The position numbers were made by a program, and so were the translations under genes. A model generated the notes under the pieces. That model was not told where the DNA came from. It did not search any database and saw only the letters and a program-made list of their open reading frames with translations. Below, piece after piece: positions 43,700-53,580 of a DNA stretch of 64,000 bases (its first letter is position 1; each line of letters opens with the position of its first letter). Origin of the DNA: Saussurea involucrata (taxonomy: Eukaryota > Streptophyta > Magnoliopsida > Asterales > Asteraceae); assembly GCA_033807775.1 (NCBI GenBank), contig CM066317.1, positions 35,963,870-36,027,869 on the forward strand, read 5' to 3'.

Positions 43700-44290
43700 G
43701 CGTTCCAATCTTTCATTGCCTTGCGGGCCAAAACGGTGAAGATAAGGGATTTGGTGTCCTCTGCTCATGAGAGGGGGAATGTGGCATTGGACAGAGAGAA
43801 GGTCGCTTTAGAGCATGAAGAGGCTATGTCCAAACGCTTTGATGAGGCCCTGAAGGAGTTAGAGGCCATTTGACGTGTAAAGGATGAGGCAAACCATCGT
43901 CTGAAGCAGTCTTTGTCCATGATCGCCGATCAAAGGGACGAGCTGGATAAGATCAAGGAGTCTTTGGCCGTGAGCAAAAAAGAGGCTAAAGACTCCAAAT
44001 TGAGGGTCACGAAGTTGGAGGGTGGGGTGAAAGAGTTGAAAGACGAGGCAAAGTATGTCTTCGCTTTTGCTCGATTCACCGCACGGGCGGCGATTATGCG
44101 ACGACACCTGTCGGGAAAAAATCCTTTGGCCTCGGCGTCGGACGAGCTTGCCTTCTTCTTGAGGGACGTCGAGACTGAAAGAGACCTCGAATCTGATGAC
44201 GAGAAGGAGGTTGATGAGGAGGAGGTTGACGAAGGCTCCAAAGGCGAAGCCTCTGGCAAGGATGCGACTGACGACCCTCCTCGATCTTAG

Positions 44291-44893
44291 GGAATATTAC
44301 TCCAAGTTTTGTTTTTTATTACTCGACCATTGGGGGTCGAGTCATTCGTATGTACTTAATCGTTTAATATATGAAATTTATGTTTCTTTTTGAACTCGTG
44401 TATTATTTCGACTCATACATGTCGTGGACATATATAGTATCAATTGAGAAATTCACTAGGTATGGAATGAATCAAGAAATCGTGCGACTTAGGCAACCAT
44501 TACAATACAACGATTAGAACGTAAGTCATAGGACTTCTATACTTTCGAATCGTATTGGCAAACATAAGCACATGCGATCAAAACATTCACTCAGATCATG
44601 AAATTCTTCTAAGTTAAAAAATTTAGGTCGTGGGGTCGCTAGGTCTTACGATCGCATGACTAGATCGTACGATGGACTTGAACCATGTGTCCCTGCGAAA
44701 GGATAATCAAGTCAGAGACCTGATCACTTATATCGTGCGATCCTGCGAAACTAGAGTCGTCTATTAGACTTAGCAACTTATGTCGCGCAATCCTGTGATA
44801 AAACAATGTCATATGTTGGTCGTTGGCTAGCCAACGACCCTCCGATGCTTAAGTCAGTAATCGTTGTGAATAAAAAATCGTATGAAAAAAGAT
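44291..44893. other. B spacer between antisense gene and pol, non-coding
   Basis: No gene seen. Contains a few repeats of words such as tcgtgcgac and ctgcgaa. The matching area in C is about 47580-48095. Confidence 0.55.
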
Positions 44894-45537
44894 TTAGAAA
44901 AAATACCTTTTCAGATGCGTCGCATTCCAGCTACGTGGGATATCTTGATTGTCGAGGGTTTGGAGCCGATAGGCACATTTACCCACGTCTTCTAAGATAC
45001 GATAAGGTCTTTCCCACTTGGTGGACAGCTTACCTGCATTGAGCTCTTGAGTGCTTTGGAACACCCGTCGGAGGACGTAGTCGCCTACTTGAAAGATTTT
45101 AATTTTGACATTCTTGTTGAAGTGCCGCTCGACCGCTTGCCTTTGCGACGCCATTCTGATCAGTGCTGATTCTCTGAGCTCTTCAAGGGCAACGAGGTCA
45201 TAACTTAAATTGACCAGATTGTGATCGACGGAAGTATGCCTCGAGGTTGGGAGCTGAACCTCGACTGGCAAAACTACTTCACAACAATAAACCAAAGAGA
45301 AAGGAGTTTGTCCTGTGGACGTGCGAGGTGTCGTGTGATTCTCCCACATGACCGATGGGAGTTCTTCGACCCACTTTCCTTTTGCAGCTTTTAGTCTTTT
45401 CTTAATTGAAGCAATGATGGTCTTATTACTCGATTCAGCAAGTCCATTTTCCTGGGGATACTTGGGTGTCGAGGTCGTCAGCTTGATGTTGCGGTCTTCA
45501 CAGAACTGTTGAGTCCTGTTGCTTATGAACTGGAATC
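44894..45537 (-). pseudogene. B pol, integrase C-terminal part
   Basis: Read leftward, continues integrase from the C insertion point: FISNRTQQFCEDRNIKLTTSTPKYPQENGLAESSNKT (catalytic Glu region), then the conserved Tat C-terminus WATHLK-like end, SWNATHLKRYFF. The first about 15 codons of the long open frame come from C's LTR and are not part of the protein. The frame is open here; the damage lies in the other half at 58219-60908. Confidence 0.82.
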
Positions 45538-46492
45538 TGTTAATGCCAAAAATCGCACCAAAGGGACAACTTAAGGTCGATGTGGACTTAATCAACTAAA
45601 CAAAGGATCTTTCGACGAGACGTGCGACGAGGGAAAAAATAAACGAGACAAGAGATTTGATGACGCAGGAAAAACCTCAATCGAGGAAAAAACCTGCGGA
45701 CGACAAGGGATGTCGTCGCTGCACTATGGTCGCCAATCAGGGGCGACTTCCTTGGTACTGGCGTCGGTCGTACGATGATTACAATACAAATGAAGGAAAT
45801 ACTTCGAAATGTAAAGTACAAGTGTTTGAATATGAAAACAGGTGTTTGTCGTGTGTGAGTACAAAGTGTAATCAACTGTTGGTCAAAAGCTGCTGTCGTG
45901 CGTCGAGAGCGATACTTGAGCTTTCCTCCGAATGTTCTTGAGTTCGTTGTAAGGTTCTGGCTTTCAGTACTTGATCTCCAGAGTTTGAATGTTCTTTGCT
46001 ATGAGTTTGGATGATTTCCTCTGCTGCTTGGTGATGTTCGCTGATGTATATTGGATGTTAACTGATGTCCCTTGAAATGAGGCTTTAGCTTATCTTTTAT
46101 AGCCATCGCGTCATTAATTAGCTCCATTAATTATTTGATCAACGGCTACAACGTCTGGAAACGGTCGCCGGAGTGATTATCCATAATGCTCTTCGTCCGT
46201 TACGGTTGCTTGCTGTTAATGGCTTTGACTCCTGCATTAAATACTTAACAAACGTAACAGTCAAGGTTAACGTTAGCTTTGGTCGAAGGTGCAATGATCT
46301 TACGCGATGGTCGTACGGGACGGGCGATGCTATGGTCGTGCGTCGTGGGAGACGTACGACTTACCTTTTACGGGAGACGACGGATGTTTTCCGGGTTCTT
46401 GTCGAGACCTTATCTTAATACGAGATTTGGACTATAATGTGCGTCTTACCTGCTCTGGTCGTGGTCGTACGACGTGATTTTTTGCCCAAACA
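45538..46492 (-). repeat. C 3' LTR (955 bp)
   Basis: Starts tgttaatgcc, ends gcccaaaca. By eye about 21 mismatches in 913 aligned bases with 51518-52430, no indels. It is related to, but clearly distinct from, B's LTR. Confidence 0.92.
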
Positions 46493-48095
46493 GTTTGCCC
46501 CCAAAATTTGAAAGAAGGATAGCAAATCCGAGTTTTAAATTTTGTCAGTCGAAAAAATATGATAAGTGATGGAAATTACCTTAGTTACCTTGGAACTAGG
46601 CTGGTCCGTTCTTAACTGAACGAGAAGTCGAAAGGAGAATGAGGCTGTGACATCATGCTGACGTACGATGATGCTTACCAGCTGTCGATGCCAGGTGTCG
46701 GTGATTTACTGGGGCATATGAAAGTCGGGGATGCGTGTCGATCTTTTGAAGGGCTCGACCTGTTCACGATTTCCTGCATAAATAGAGATCAAAATGGATT
46801 GTTTTTTTCAAGCTTTCGAGAAGTCATCTTTTCCAGAATCTCGACTTTTTCCAAATCTTCGGTGACTGATGATCTACCGTGGGCTATGATACCCATATCG
46901 ATGACGATGTTGGTTGCGATAGACGCGATGTCCGTGGATTCTGCGCATCTGGCGACGATGTTTTCTGCTACCACGTCGACCCTTTCGTCAGCCGACAGGG
47001 GCGAAGGTTTAAAGACGGGAGAGAATGATGGGGATTTTATGGAGATCAACTTTGCGTTGTCTTCATCCCTTTTGACTGACTATGTCCTCGTCAGGACGAA
47101 GTCGCTTCCGCCTCTGGGGAAATATCAGCTCTTATATTTCAAGGAGCATTTTCCAGGGATCTCTATCGAAGAGATTGGACTGTGTTTAGCCGTACTGGCG
47201 CCTTTCGTAATTTTTTCTTTCGAAACTTGGGTTTACCGATGTTTATTCTTTCGATGAGCGTTTTGCTAATACGTTCCTTTTGTAATTGTGCAGATGTTTT
47301 TGTTTTCCTTCACTAAACACGTGAGGAAACTGGAGGTGTTGGAGTGGAGGTCGATTGTCATAGAGAAGATATTCCTTCCTCCAACCTTAACATTAATCTT
47401 AAGAGCCACATTCTCGGAATGCCATGGCGCGAAAGGTTGGGAGACAACTCCGGCTATACTCGTTTGATCCTTGCATCAGTTCTTCAGGATTGTCAGGATT
47501 CCGAAGGCTGAGTTTTCTTTGGGCAGAGTTTACGATTGCTATATTTCCTTAGATCTTAGGGTAGTTCCTTTTTTATGGGTTTATGAATTAGGCTTTTCAT
47601 GCTCGACCGTTGGTGGTCGTTGGTATGCAACGACTTTTGACTTTGTTTTTAATTGTCCGACCATCGGTCGTTCATATGTAATCGTTCAATGAAGTTCCTT
47701 CTTTTGCTGAACTCGTGTTTTTAATTACATATGTCGTGGGTAAATGTAATATTGATCATAAAAGTATGAAATAAACGGAGGATCGTGCGACTTAGGCTTT
47801 TATTGCAATATAACGGTTGAAACACAAACATATATCATCGATGTGTCAGAACATACAAAGTATTTCTAAGTTCATGAAATTTAGATTGAGGGATCGTTTA
47901 GACCTTACATGTGACTGTATCGTATGATGAAACTTTAGAATATATGCCCCTGTGATCAAACAATCCAGTCATGCACTTGTATACTCATGCCGTGCGTTCC
48001 TGCGATAAAATTCGTTAGAGGTCGGTCGTGGTTTTACCAACGATTTTGTGATGGTTACCGTCGTGCTGAAAACTTTGTATGGTAGGAAGGCGATT
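46493..48095 (+). pseudogene. Relic of antisense gene in C with internal deletion
   Basis: The upstream region and TATA box (cataaatagaga at 46778-46785) match those of B. Soon after, the plus strand reads TSTLSSADRGEGLKTGEN and NFALSSSLLTDYVL, LPPLGKYQLLYFKEHF, clearly the end of B's exon 3, at 46960-47175. Exons 1 and 2 are missing, so a deletion joined the leader to exon 3. A T-rich intron-3-like stretch follows (47212-47293). Exon 4 is not recognisable. The rest to 48095 is spacer. Confidence 0.65.
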
Positions 48096-51000
48096 TTAAA
48101 ATAAATATTTTTTCAAATGCGTCGCATTCCAACTTCGTGGGATTTCCTGATTGTCGAGGGTTCGAAGTCGATAGGCTCCTTTACCAACGACTTCGGAGAT
48201 ACGATAGGGACCTTCCCATTTGGTAGAAAGTTTACCTGCGTTAAGCTCCTGGGTATTCGGGAATACTCGATGGAGGACGTAATCGCCTTCTTGAAAGATT
48301 TTAACTTTGACGTGCTTATTGAAATGTCGCTCGACTGCCTGCTTCTGTGACGCCATTCTAATCAAAGCCGATTCTCTGAGCTCTTCAAGGGCTTCGAGGT
48401 CATAACTCAAATCAACTAAGTTACGGTCGACGGATGTGTGCCTCGAAGTTGGGAGATGAACTTCGATCGGTAGGACGGCTTCGCAACCATAGACGATAGA
48501 GAAGGGGGTTTGTCCAGTGGACGTGCGTGGCGTCGTGCGATTTGCCCATAGGACCGAAGGGAGTTCTTCAATCCACCTTCCCTTTGCAGCTTTTAATCGT
48601 TTCTTGATCGAAGCTATAATAGTCTTATTGCTTGACTCGGCAAGTCCATTAGCTTGGGGATATCTGGGAGTCGAGGTTGTTAGTTTGATATTCCTGTCAT
48701 CGCAGAACTGTTGGGTCCTGTCGCTTATTAATTGGGATCCATTGTCGCAGACAATTTCGGATGGAATCCCAAACCTGCATATGATGTTAGTCTGGATAAA
48801 GGAGATAACTTCTTTATCCCTAATTTGGGAGAAAGCAGCCGCTTCGACCCATTTAGAAAAGTAATCCGTGAGTACGAGGAGGAATACTTTTTGCCCCGAA
48901 GCAGGTGGTAGTTTGCCGACAATATCCATTCCCCGCCTCATGAAAGGCCATGGGACAAGCGTTGAGTGCAAAGGCTCCGAGGGTTTATGAGACATACCTG
49001 AGTGTCGTTGACAGGGGTTGCAATTTTGGACGTACTTGACAGCGTCTTGTCGCAGTGTCGGCCAAAAATACCCTTGTCGGGAGATACGATTAGCCAAGCT
49101 ACGACCTCCTGAATGATTACCACATTCGCCGTCGTGCATATCTTGGAGGATTTTCTGGGCTTGATTTTTACTGATGATGCATCTTAAATTTAAGCCCGTC
49201 GATGATCGCCGATAAAGCCTATTTTCGATTATGACGTACTTAAATGCTTTGAATCTGATTTTTCGAGCTTCCATTTTGTCTTCGGGGAGTTGGTCGTGTA
49301 CGAGGAAATTTAGAATGTCGCGTGACCAATCATCTTCTTCGTCTTCGATCTGGATGACGTCTGTGTTTCCAATGGACGGCGTTGCCAGGTGAATCATAGG
49401 AATAACATCAAATTTTGGTTCAACTAAAGCAGACCCAAGGTTTGCCAATGCGTCGGCCTGAGTGTTCTGGTCTCGCGGAATCTGTTCAATAGAAAAAGAT
49501 TTAAATTTTTTGGAAATTTCTTTTGCCACGCTTAGATATGCTGTCATTTTTGAATCCTTGGCTGCGAATTCTCCATTGATTTGATTTACTACCAGCAAGG
49601 AATCGCTCTTGACATGCAATGCGGTTGCCCCCGAGTCGTGGGCCATATTCATTCCCACGATCAGGGCTTCATATTTGGCTTCGTTGTTGGTGGCCTTGAA
49701 GTCGCATCGGACCGAGTATACCATCTTACCCCCCTGTGGCGACTTTAAGACGACACCCAGCCCAGAGCCTCTAATGTTGGATGATCCGTCGACATGTAGG
49801 ATCCAAGGCACGTCGTCGTGAGTCGCCACAGTGGACACTTCGAGCTCTGCTTCTTTCTCCAACTCAGGGTTGAAATCGGCGATAAAGTCTGCCAAGACTT
49901 GCGACTTGATCGCGGTCCTGGGTTTGAAATCAGTGTCGTAACTGCTGAGATATATGCTCCACTTTGCTAAGCGACCTGTCAACTCAGGTTTCTTTAAAAC
50001 AGACTTAAGAGGAAAGTTAGTTACGACAGTAATAGGATGCAATTCGAAGTAGTGTCGTAATTTTTTAGCAGCTGTGACTAGCGACAAAAGCAGTTTTTCC
50101 ATGGAAGAATACCTGGTTTCTGCGTCCAAGAGAGATTTACTTACGTAGTAGATTGGTAATTGTTGTTTTTCGTCCTCTCGTGTGAGTACGACGCTTACCG
50201 TATTTGGACTGACAGCTAAATACAATTGTAAGACCTCATGATCGTGAGGCTTCGACAACAGAGGAGGCGACGCCATATATTCCTTGAGTTTTTGCAATGC
50301 TTGCTCATGATCGTTGGTCCAGTTGAAACCTTTATTTTTCCTGAGGACGTTATAAAACAGATGACATTTATCTGAAGATCGGGAGATAAACCTGTTTAGG
50401 GCCGCTACTCGACCAGTAAGCCTTTGGACCTCCTTGAAATTTCGAGGAGATTTGATGTCGATGATGGCTTTGATTTGGTCAGGGTTAGCTTCGATTCCTC
50501 GGCGAGTGACCATGTGGCCTAAGAACTTTCCAGCACTGACTCCGAAGGAACATTTGGTAGGGTTGAGCTTCATGCTATACTCCCGAAGGATGTTGAACGA
50601 TTGTCTTAGATGCTCGACATGATCGACCGCTTGCTTTGACTTGATGAGCATGTCATCAATATATACCTCCATTGTGTCGCCGAGATGGTCTTTGAACATT
50701 TTATTCACTAGACGTTGATAGGTGGATCCTGCATTTTTTAGTCTGAAAGGCATAACTTTATAACAGTAAATACCTCGGTCCGTCATAAAAGCGGTTTTTT
50801 CCTGGTCCTCGACGTGCATTAAGATTTGGTTATACCCTGAATAGGCATCCATGAAGGTCAATAGTTCATGTCCTGCGGTTGCGTCGACCATGGCGTCGAT
50901 ATGCGGTAATGGGAAAGGATCTTTCGGGCAAGCCTTATTGAGATCCGTGAAGTCGATACAGACCCTCCATTTTCCATTCTTCTTAGCCACGACCACGACA

Positions 51001-51416
51001 TTAGCAATCCAGTCGGGATACTTTACTTCTCGGATCTTTCCGGTCTTGATGAGGTTATCGACCTCATCGTTTATTACCTTACTTCTTTCAGGAGCGAATT
51101 TACGGCGCTTTTGCTTGACGGGTTTAAACGATGGATCGATATTTAGTTTGTGAGAAATGATGTTAGGGTCAATGCCAACCATATCTTCATGCGACCAGGC
51201 GAAGCAGTCAGCATATTCCTGCAAGAAAGATATTATCCTTTGCCTAAGGTGGGGATCGAGAGATGATCCTATCAAGACTTTTTGCTCGGGCTTGCTTGGG
51301 TCTAAGATAACTTCTTCTAGGCAATAATCACCGATGGCTTTATGAACATCTTGCACCTTTTCAAGCTTTCCATGCGATGGGTCAGCGGTTCGCTCTGAGT
51401 TTCCGCCATCTGCCAT
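48096..51416 (-). CDS. pol: C pol: RT, RNase H, integrase (1106 aa), no gag or protease
   Basis: One uninterrupted frame. The ATG at 51416 is only 101 bp from the LTR, in a linker that in other Tat elements follows protease (DYCLEEVILDPSKPEQKVLIGSSLDP). RT: RVCIDFTDLNKACPKDPFPLPHID, MPFRLKNAGSTYQRL (relatives have MPFGL) and VYIDDMLIKSK near residue 252. First RNase H: YYVSKSLLDAETRY. Second, archaeal-like RNase H typical of Tat: LHVDGSSNIRGSGLGVVL near 537, then NNEAKYEALI. Integrase: HDGECGNHSGG and CNPCQRH (about 759-800), MDIVGK (827), CDNGS (886), LAESSNKT (922), end SWNATHLKKYLF. All catalytic residues I can check are present. Needs Gag and protease from elsewhere. Confidence 0.9.
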   Translation of the reverse strand: MADGGNSERTADPSHGKLEKVQDVHKAIGDYCLEEVILDPSKPEQKVLIGSSLDPHLRQRIISFLQEYADCFAWSHEDMVGIDPNIISHKLNIDPSFKPVKQKRRKFAPERSKVINDEVDNLIKTGKIREVKYPDWIANVVVVAKKNGKWRVCIDFTDLNKACPKDPFPLPHIDAMVDATAGHELLTFMDAYSGYNQILMHVEDQEKTAFMTDRGIYCYKVMPFRLKNAGSTYQRLVNKMFKDHLGDTMEVYIDDMLIKSKQAVDHVEHLRQSFNILREYSMKLNPTKCSFGVSAGKFLGHMVTRRGIEANPDQIKAIIDIKSPRNFKEVQRLTGRVAALNRFISRSSDKCHLFYNVLRKNKGFNWTNDHEQALQKLKEYMASPPLLSKPHDHEVLQLYLAVSPNTVSVVLTREDEKQQLPIYYVSKSLLDAETRYSSMEKLLLSLVTAAKKLRHYFELHPITVVTNFPLKSVLKKPELTGRLAKWSIYLSSYDTDFKPRTAIKSQVLADFIADFNPELEKEAELEVSTVATHDDVPWILHVDGSSNIRGSGLGVVLKSPQGGKMVYSVRCDFKATNNEAKYEALIVGMNMAHDSGATALHVKSDSLLVVNQINGEFAAKDSKMTAYLSVAKEISKKFKSFSIEQIPRDQNTQADALANLGSALVEPKFDVIPMIHLATPSIGNTDVIQIEDEEDDWSRDILNFLVHDQLPEDKMEARKIRFKAFKYVIIENRLYRRSSTGLNLRCIISKNQAQKILQDMHDGECGNHSGGRSLANRISRQGYFWPTLRQDAVKYVQNCNPCQRHSGMSHKPSEPLHSTLVPWPFMRRGMDIVGKLPPASGQKVFLLVLTDYFSKWVEAAAFSQIRDKEVISFIQTNIICRFGIPSEIVCDNGSQLISDRTQQFCDDRNIKLTTSTPRYPQANGLAESSNKTIIASIKKRLKAAKGRWIEELPSVLWANRTTPRTSTGQTPFSIVYGCEAVLPIEVHLPTSRHTSVDRNLVDLSYDLEALEELRESALIRMASQKQAVERHFNKHVKVKIFQEGDYVLHRVFPNTQELNAGKLSTKWEGPYRISEVVGKGAYRLRTLDNQEIPRSWNATHLKKYLF

Positions 51417-51497
51417 TTTCTTGTGATAGAGAACAAAAGAAACTCCAAGAAACTATTAGTAGAATGCACGTTCGTCGAGGATTTTCTCTAGATGAGG

Positions 51498-51514
51498 TCC
51501 CACGGATGGCGCCA
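51498..51514 (-). other. C primer binding site
   Basis: Read leftward tggcgccatccgtggga, three bases from the LTR. It is the Tat variant of the tggcgcc primer site. Confidence 0.82.
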
Positions 51515-51517
51515 AAC

Positions 51518-52430
51518 TGTTAATGCCAAAAATCGCACCAAAGGGACAACTTAAGGTCGATGTGGACTTAATCAACTAAAGAAAGGATCTTTCGACGAGA
51601 CGTGCGACGAGGGAAAAAATAAACGAGACAAGAGATTTGATGACGCAGGAAAAACCTCAATCGAGGAAAAAACCTGTGGACGACAAGGGATGTCGTCGCT
51701 GCACTATGGTCGCCAATCAGGGGTGATGTCCTTGGTACTGGCGTCGGTCGTACGATGATTACAATACAAATGAAGGAAATACTTCGAAATGTAAAGTACA
51801 AGTGTTTGAATGTGAAAAAAGGTATTTGTCGTGTGTGAGTACAAAGTGTAATCAACTGTTGGTCAAAAGCTGTTGCCGTGCGTCGAGAGCGATACTTGAG
51901 CTTTCCTCCGAATGTTCTTGAGTTCGTTGGAAGGTTCTGGCTTTCAGTACTTGATCCCCAGAGTTTGAATGTTCTTTGCTATGAGTTTGGATGATTTCCT
52001 CTGCTGCTTGGTGATGTTCGCTGATGTATATTGGATGTTAACTATTGTCCCTTGAAATGAGGCTTTAGCTTATCTTTTATAGTCATCGCGTCATTAATTA
52101 GCTCCATTAATGATTTGATCAACGGCTACAACGGCTGGAAACGGTCGCCGGAGTGATTATCCATAATGCTCTTCGTCCGTTACGGCTGCTTGCTGTTAAT
52201 GGCTTTGACTCCTGCATTAAATACTTAACAAACGTAACAGTCAAGGTTAACGTTAGCTTTGGTCGAAGGTGCAATGATCTTACGCGATGTTCGTACGGGA
52301 CGGGCGATGCTATGGTCGTGCGTCGTGGGAGACGTACGACTTACCTTTTACGGGAGACGACGGATGTTTTCTGGGTTCTTGTCGAGACTTTATCTTAATA
52401 CGAGATTTGGACTATAACGTGCGTCTTACC
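51518..52430 (-). repeat. C 5' LTR, interrupted and truncated
   Basis: Matches 45538-46450, then copia element D begins. The last 42 bp (46451-46492 equivalent) do not appear on the far side of D. TATA box read leftward near 52073-52082 (ctataaaaga). Confidence 0.9.
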
Positions 52431-53044
52431 TGTTAGATCTTTTGTAATTGTATGATGGTGTTGAGACCGGATAATCTTAAGAATCGTGTTGGAAAGGCAC
52501 TTTCTGAATACAACAATTCGACCCTATAAGCCTTGGGTTCACGAACTTTGTATTGGGATAATTCTTAAGATTTTCTCACACCAAAGGCTATGATATGAGA
52601 ACTATATATCGTTATCCAAATTCTCGATCACATATTTATAGAAAGAAATCGACGGTTACAAGCGGTTACAAGCGGTTGAGCGGTTGAGAAACGGTTACAA
52701 CCGTTTATTGATAAGATCAAAAGAAAACTACAACCGAATTGGAAGTTCTAGACATTAATATTTTCCAGCAAAAACTGACAGCACTTATTAGCGACAGCTG
52801 ATAGCTTTCAGCGACAACTTTCAGCATTTCAGCGACAACTTTCAGCTTTTCAGCGACAGCCCTTAGAAAAATTCTAGTCTTTTCGAACTTCGACACCGCT
52901 TTAAGGCGATCTAAGATGATAATGGAAACTTGTAAGTGTGCACTCCGCACCTCCTAACTTACGTATGTTTGCCTTATCGTCTTAATCGATCTCAATTAAA
53001 TCACAATTACACCAAAATGATTGATGACACTAAAATCGCCAACA
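52431..53044 (-). repeat. D 3' LTR (614 bp)
   Basis: Starts tgttagatct, ends atcgccaaca; a polypurine tract (aaaatgagggaggaa read leftward) is at 53045-53060. The word ttcagcgaca is repeated several times (52788-52858). Confidence 0.93.
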
Positions 53045-53060
53045 TTCCTCCCTCATTTTA

Positions 53061-53580
53061 GTGTAATCCTTTGATTTACAACGTACTATAAATATGTGAA
53101 ATTCAAACAGACGCATAAATGAAAATGTCACGAAGATTGAATTTCCATTTTAGTATATTACACATTCCAAATATTCGAGAATCGGGGTGTTCTAAGAATT
53201 GAACCCTTCAACCCATTTGAATACTTGAAGATAATACACACATATGTTCGTACAAATCTAGATAACATAACTTGACACTTTTGTAGAGGCCTTGCGTCCT
53301 TATCCATTCATGAACGTATAGAAAGCCAAGTCGAAAACTTTCTTGAAGCGGCCACACTTCACGTCCACTTAGGTGATTCTTTTATATCTTGCACCTGCAT
53401 ATGCAATTTTTCAAAAGAATCATTAAGAAATAAAATTTTCAGCCTTACAACACTTGCAGGTCTAAGCACATACCTTGGGATGATAATATTATGTGCTTCA
53501 ATTTTATTAATAAGTCTTCGACATTGAATTCAACCTTTAACGTTGTATTAAAGGGGAATTGGGTATCTTATTAACAAAAT
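53061..53580 (-). other. D 3' untranslated spacer
   Basis: Between the RNase H stop and the polypurine tract. No gene seen. Confidence 0.6.

Larger units (their letters stand above)
42175..44290 (+). pseudogene. Antisense spliced gene in B (Transposase_28-like), three stops
   Basis: On the strand opposite to pol, with apparent exons 42175-42682, about 42752-42998, 43082-43614 and 43700-44290. Introns 2 (42999-43081, gtaagt...ttccag) and 3 (43615-43699, gtaagt...ttatag) have good ends and keep phase; intron 1's acceptor is unclear. Exon 1 reads LRNLAKIPAGITLIRAG, CPEGYIVIYEYPFKIGFKWPYSP, and is similar to the N-terminal domain Pfam names putative gypsy-type transposon (Transposase_28). Exon 2 is very acidic, exon 3 Ser/Thr/Lys-rich, exon 4 coiled-coil-like with an acidic tail. 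Stops at 42211-42213, 43579-43581 and 43871-43873. Antisense ORFs between pol and 3' LTR are known in Tat elements. Function unknown. Confidence 0.7.
45538..52430 (-). mobile_element. Element C: Tat-type Ty3 element without gag, intact pol
   Basis: 3' LTR 45538-46492, polypurine tract, degenerate antisense region, pol 48096-51416, primer site 51498-51514, 5' LTR from 51518, cut at 52430 by copia element D. It sits in B's integrase next to the codon for the catalytic-core Asp; target copies are gaatc (45533-45537) and ggatc (58219-58223), one mismatch. The last 42 bp of its 5' LTR are missing. The interior is 5.0 kb and has no gag or protease. Confidence 0.88.
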
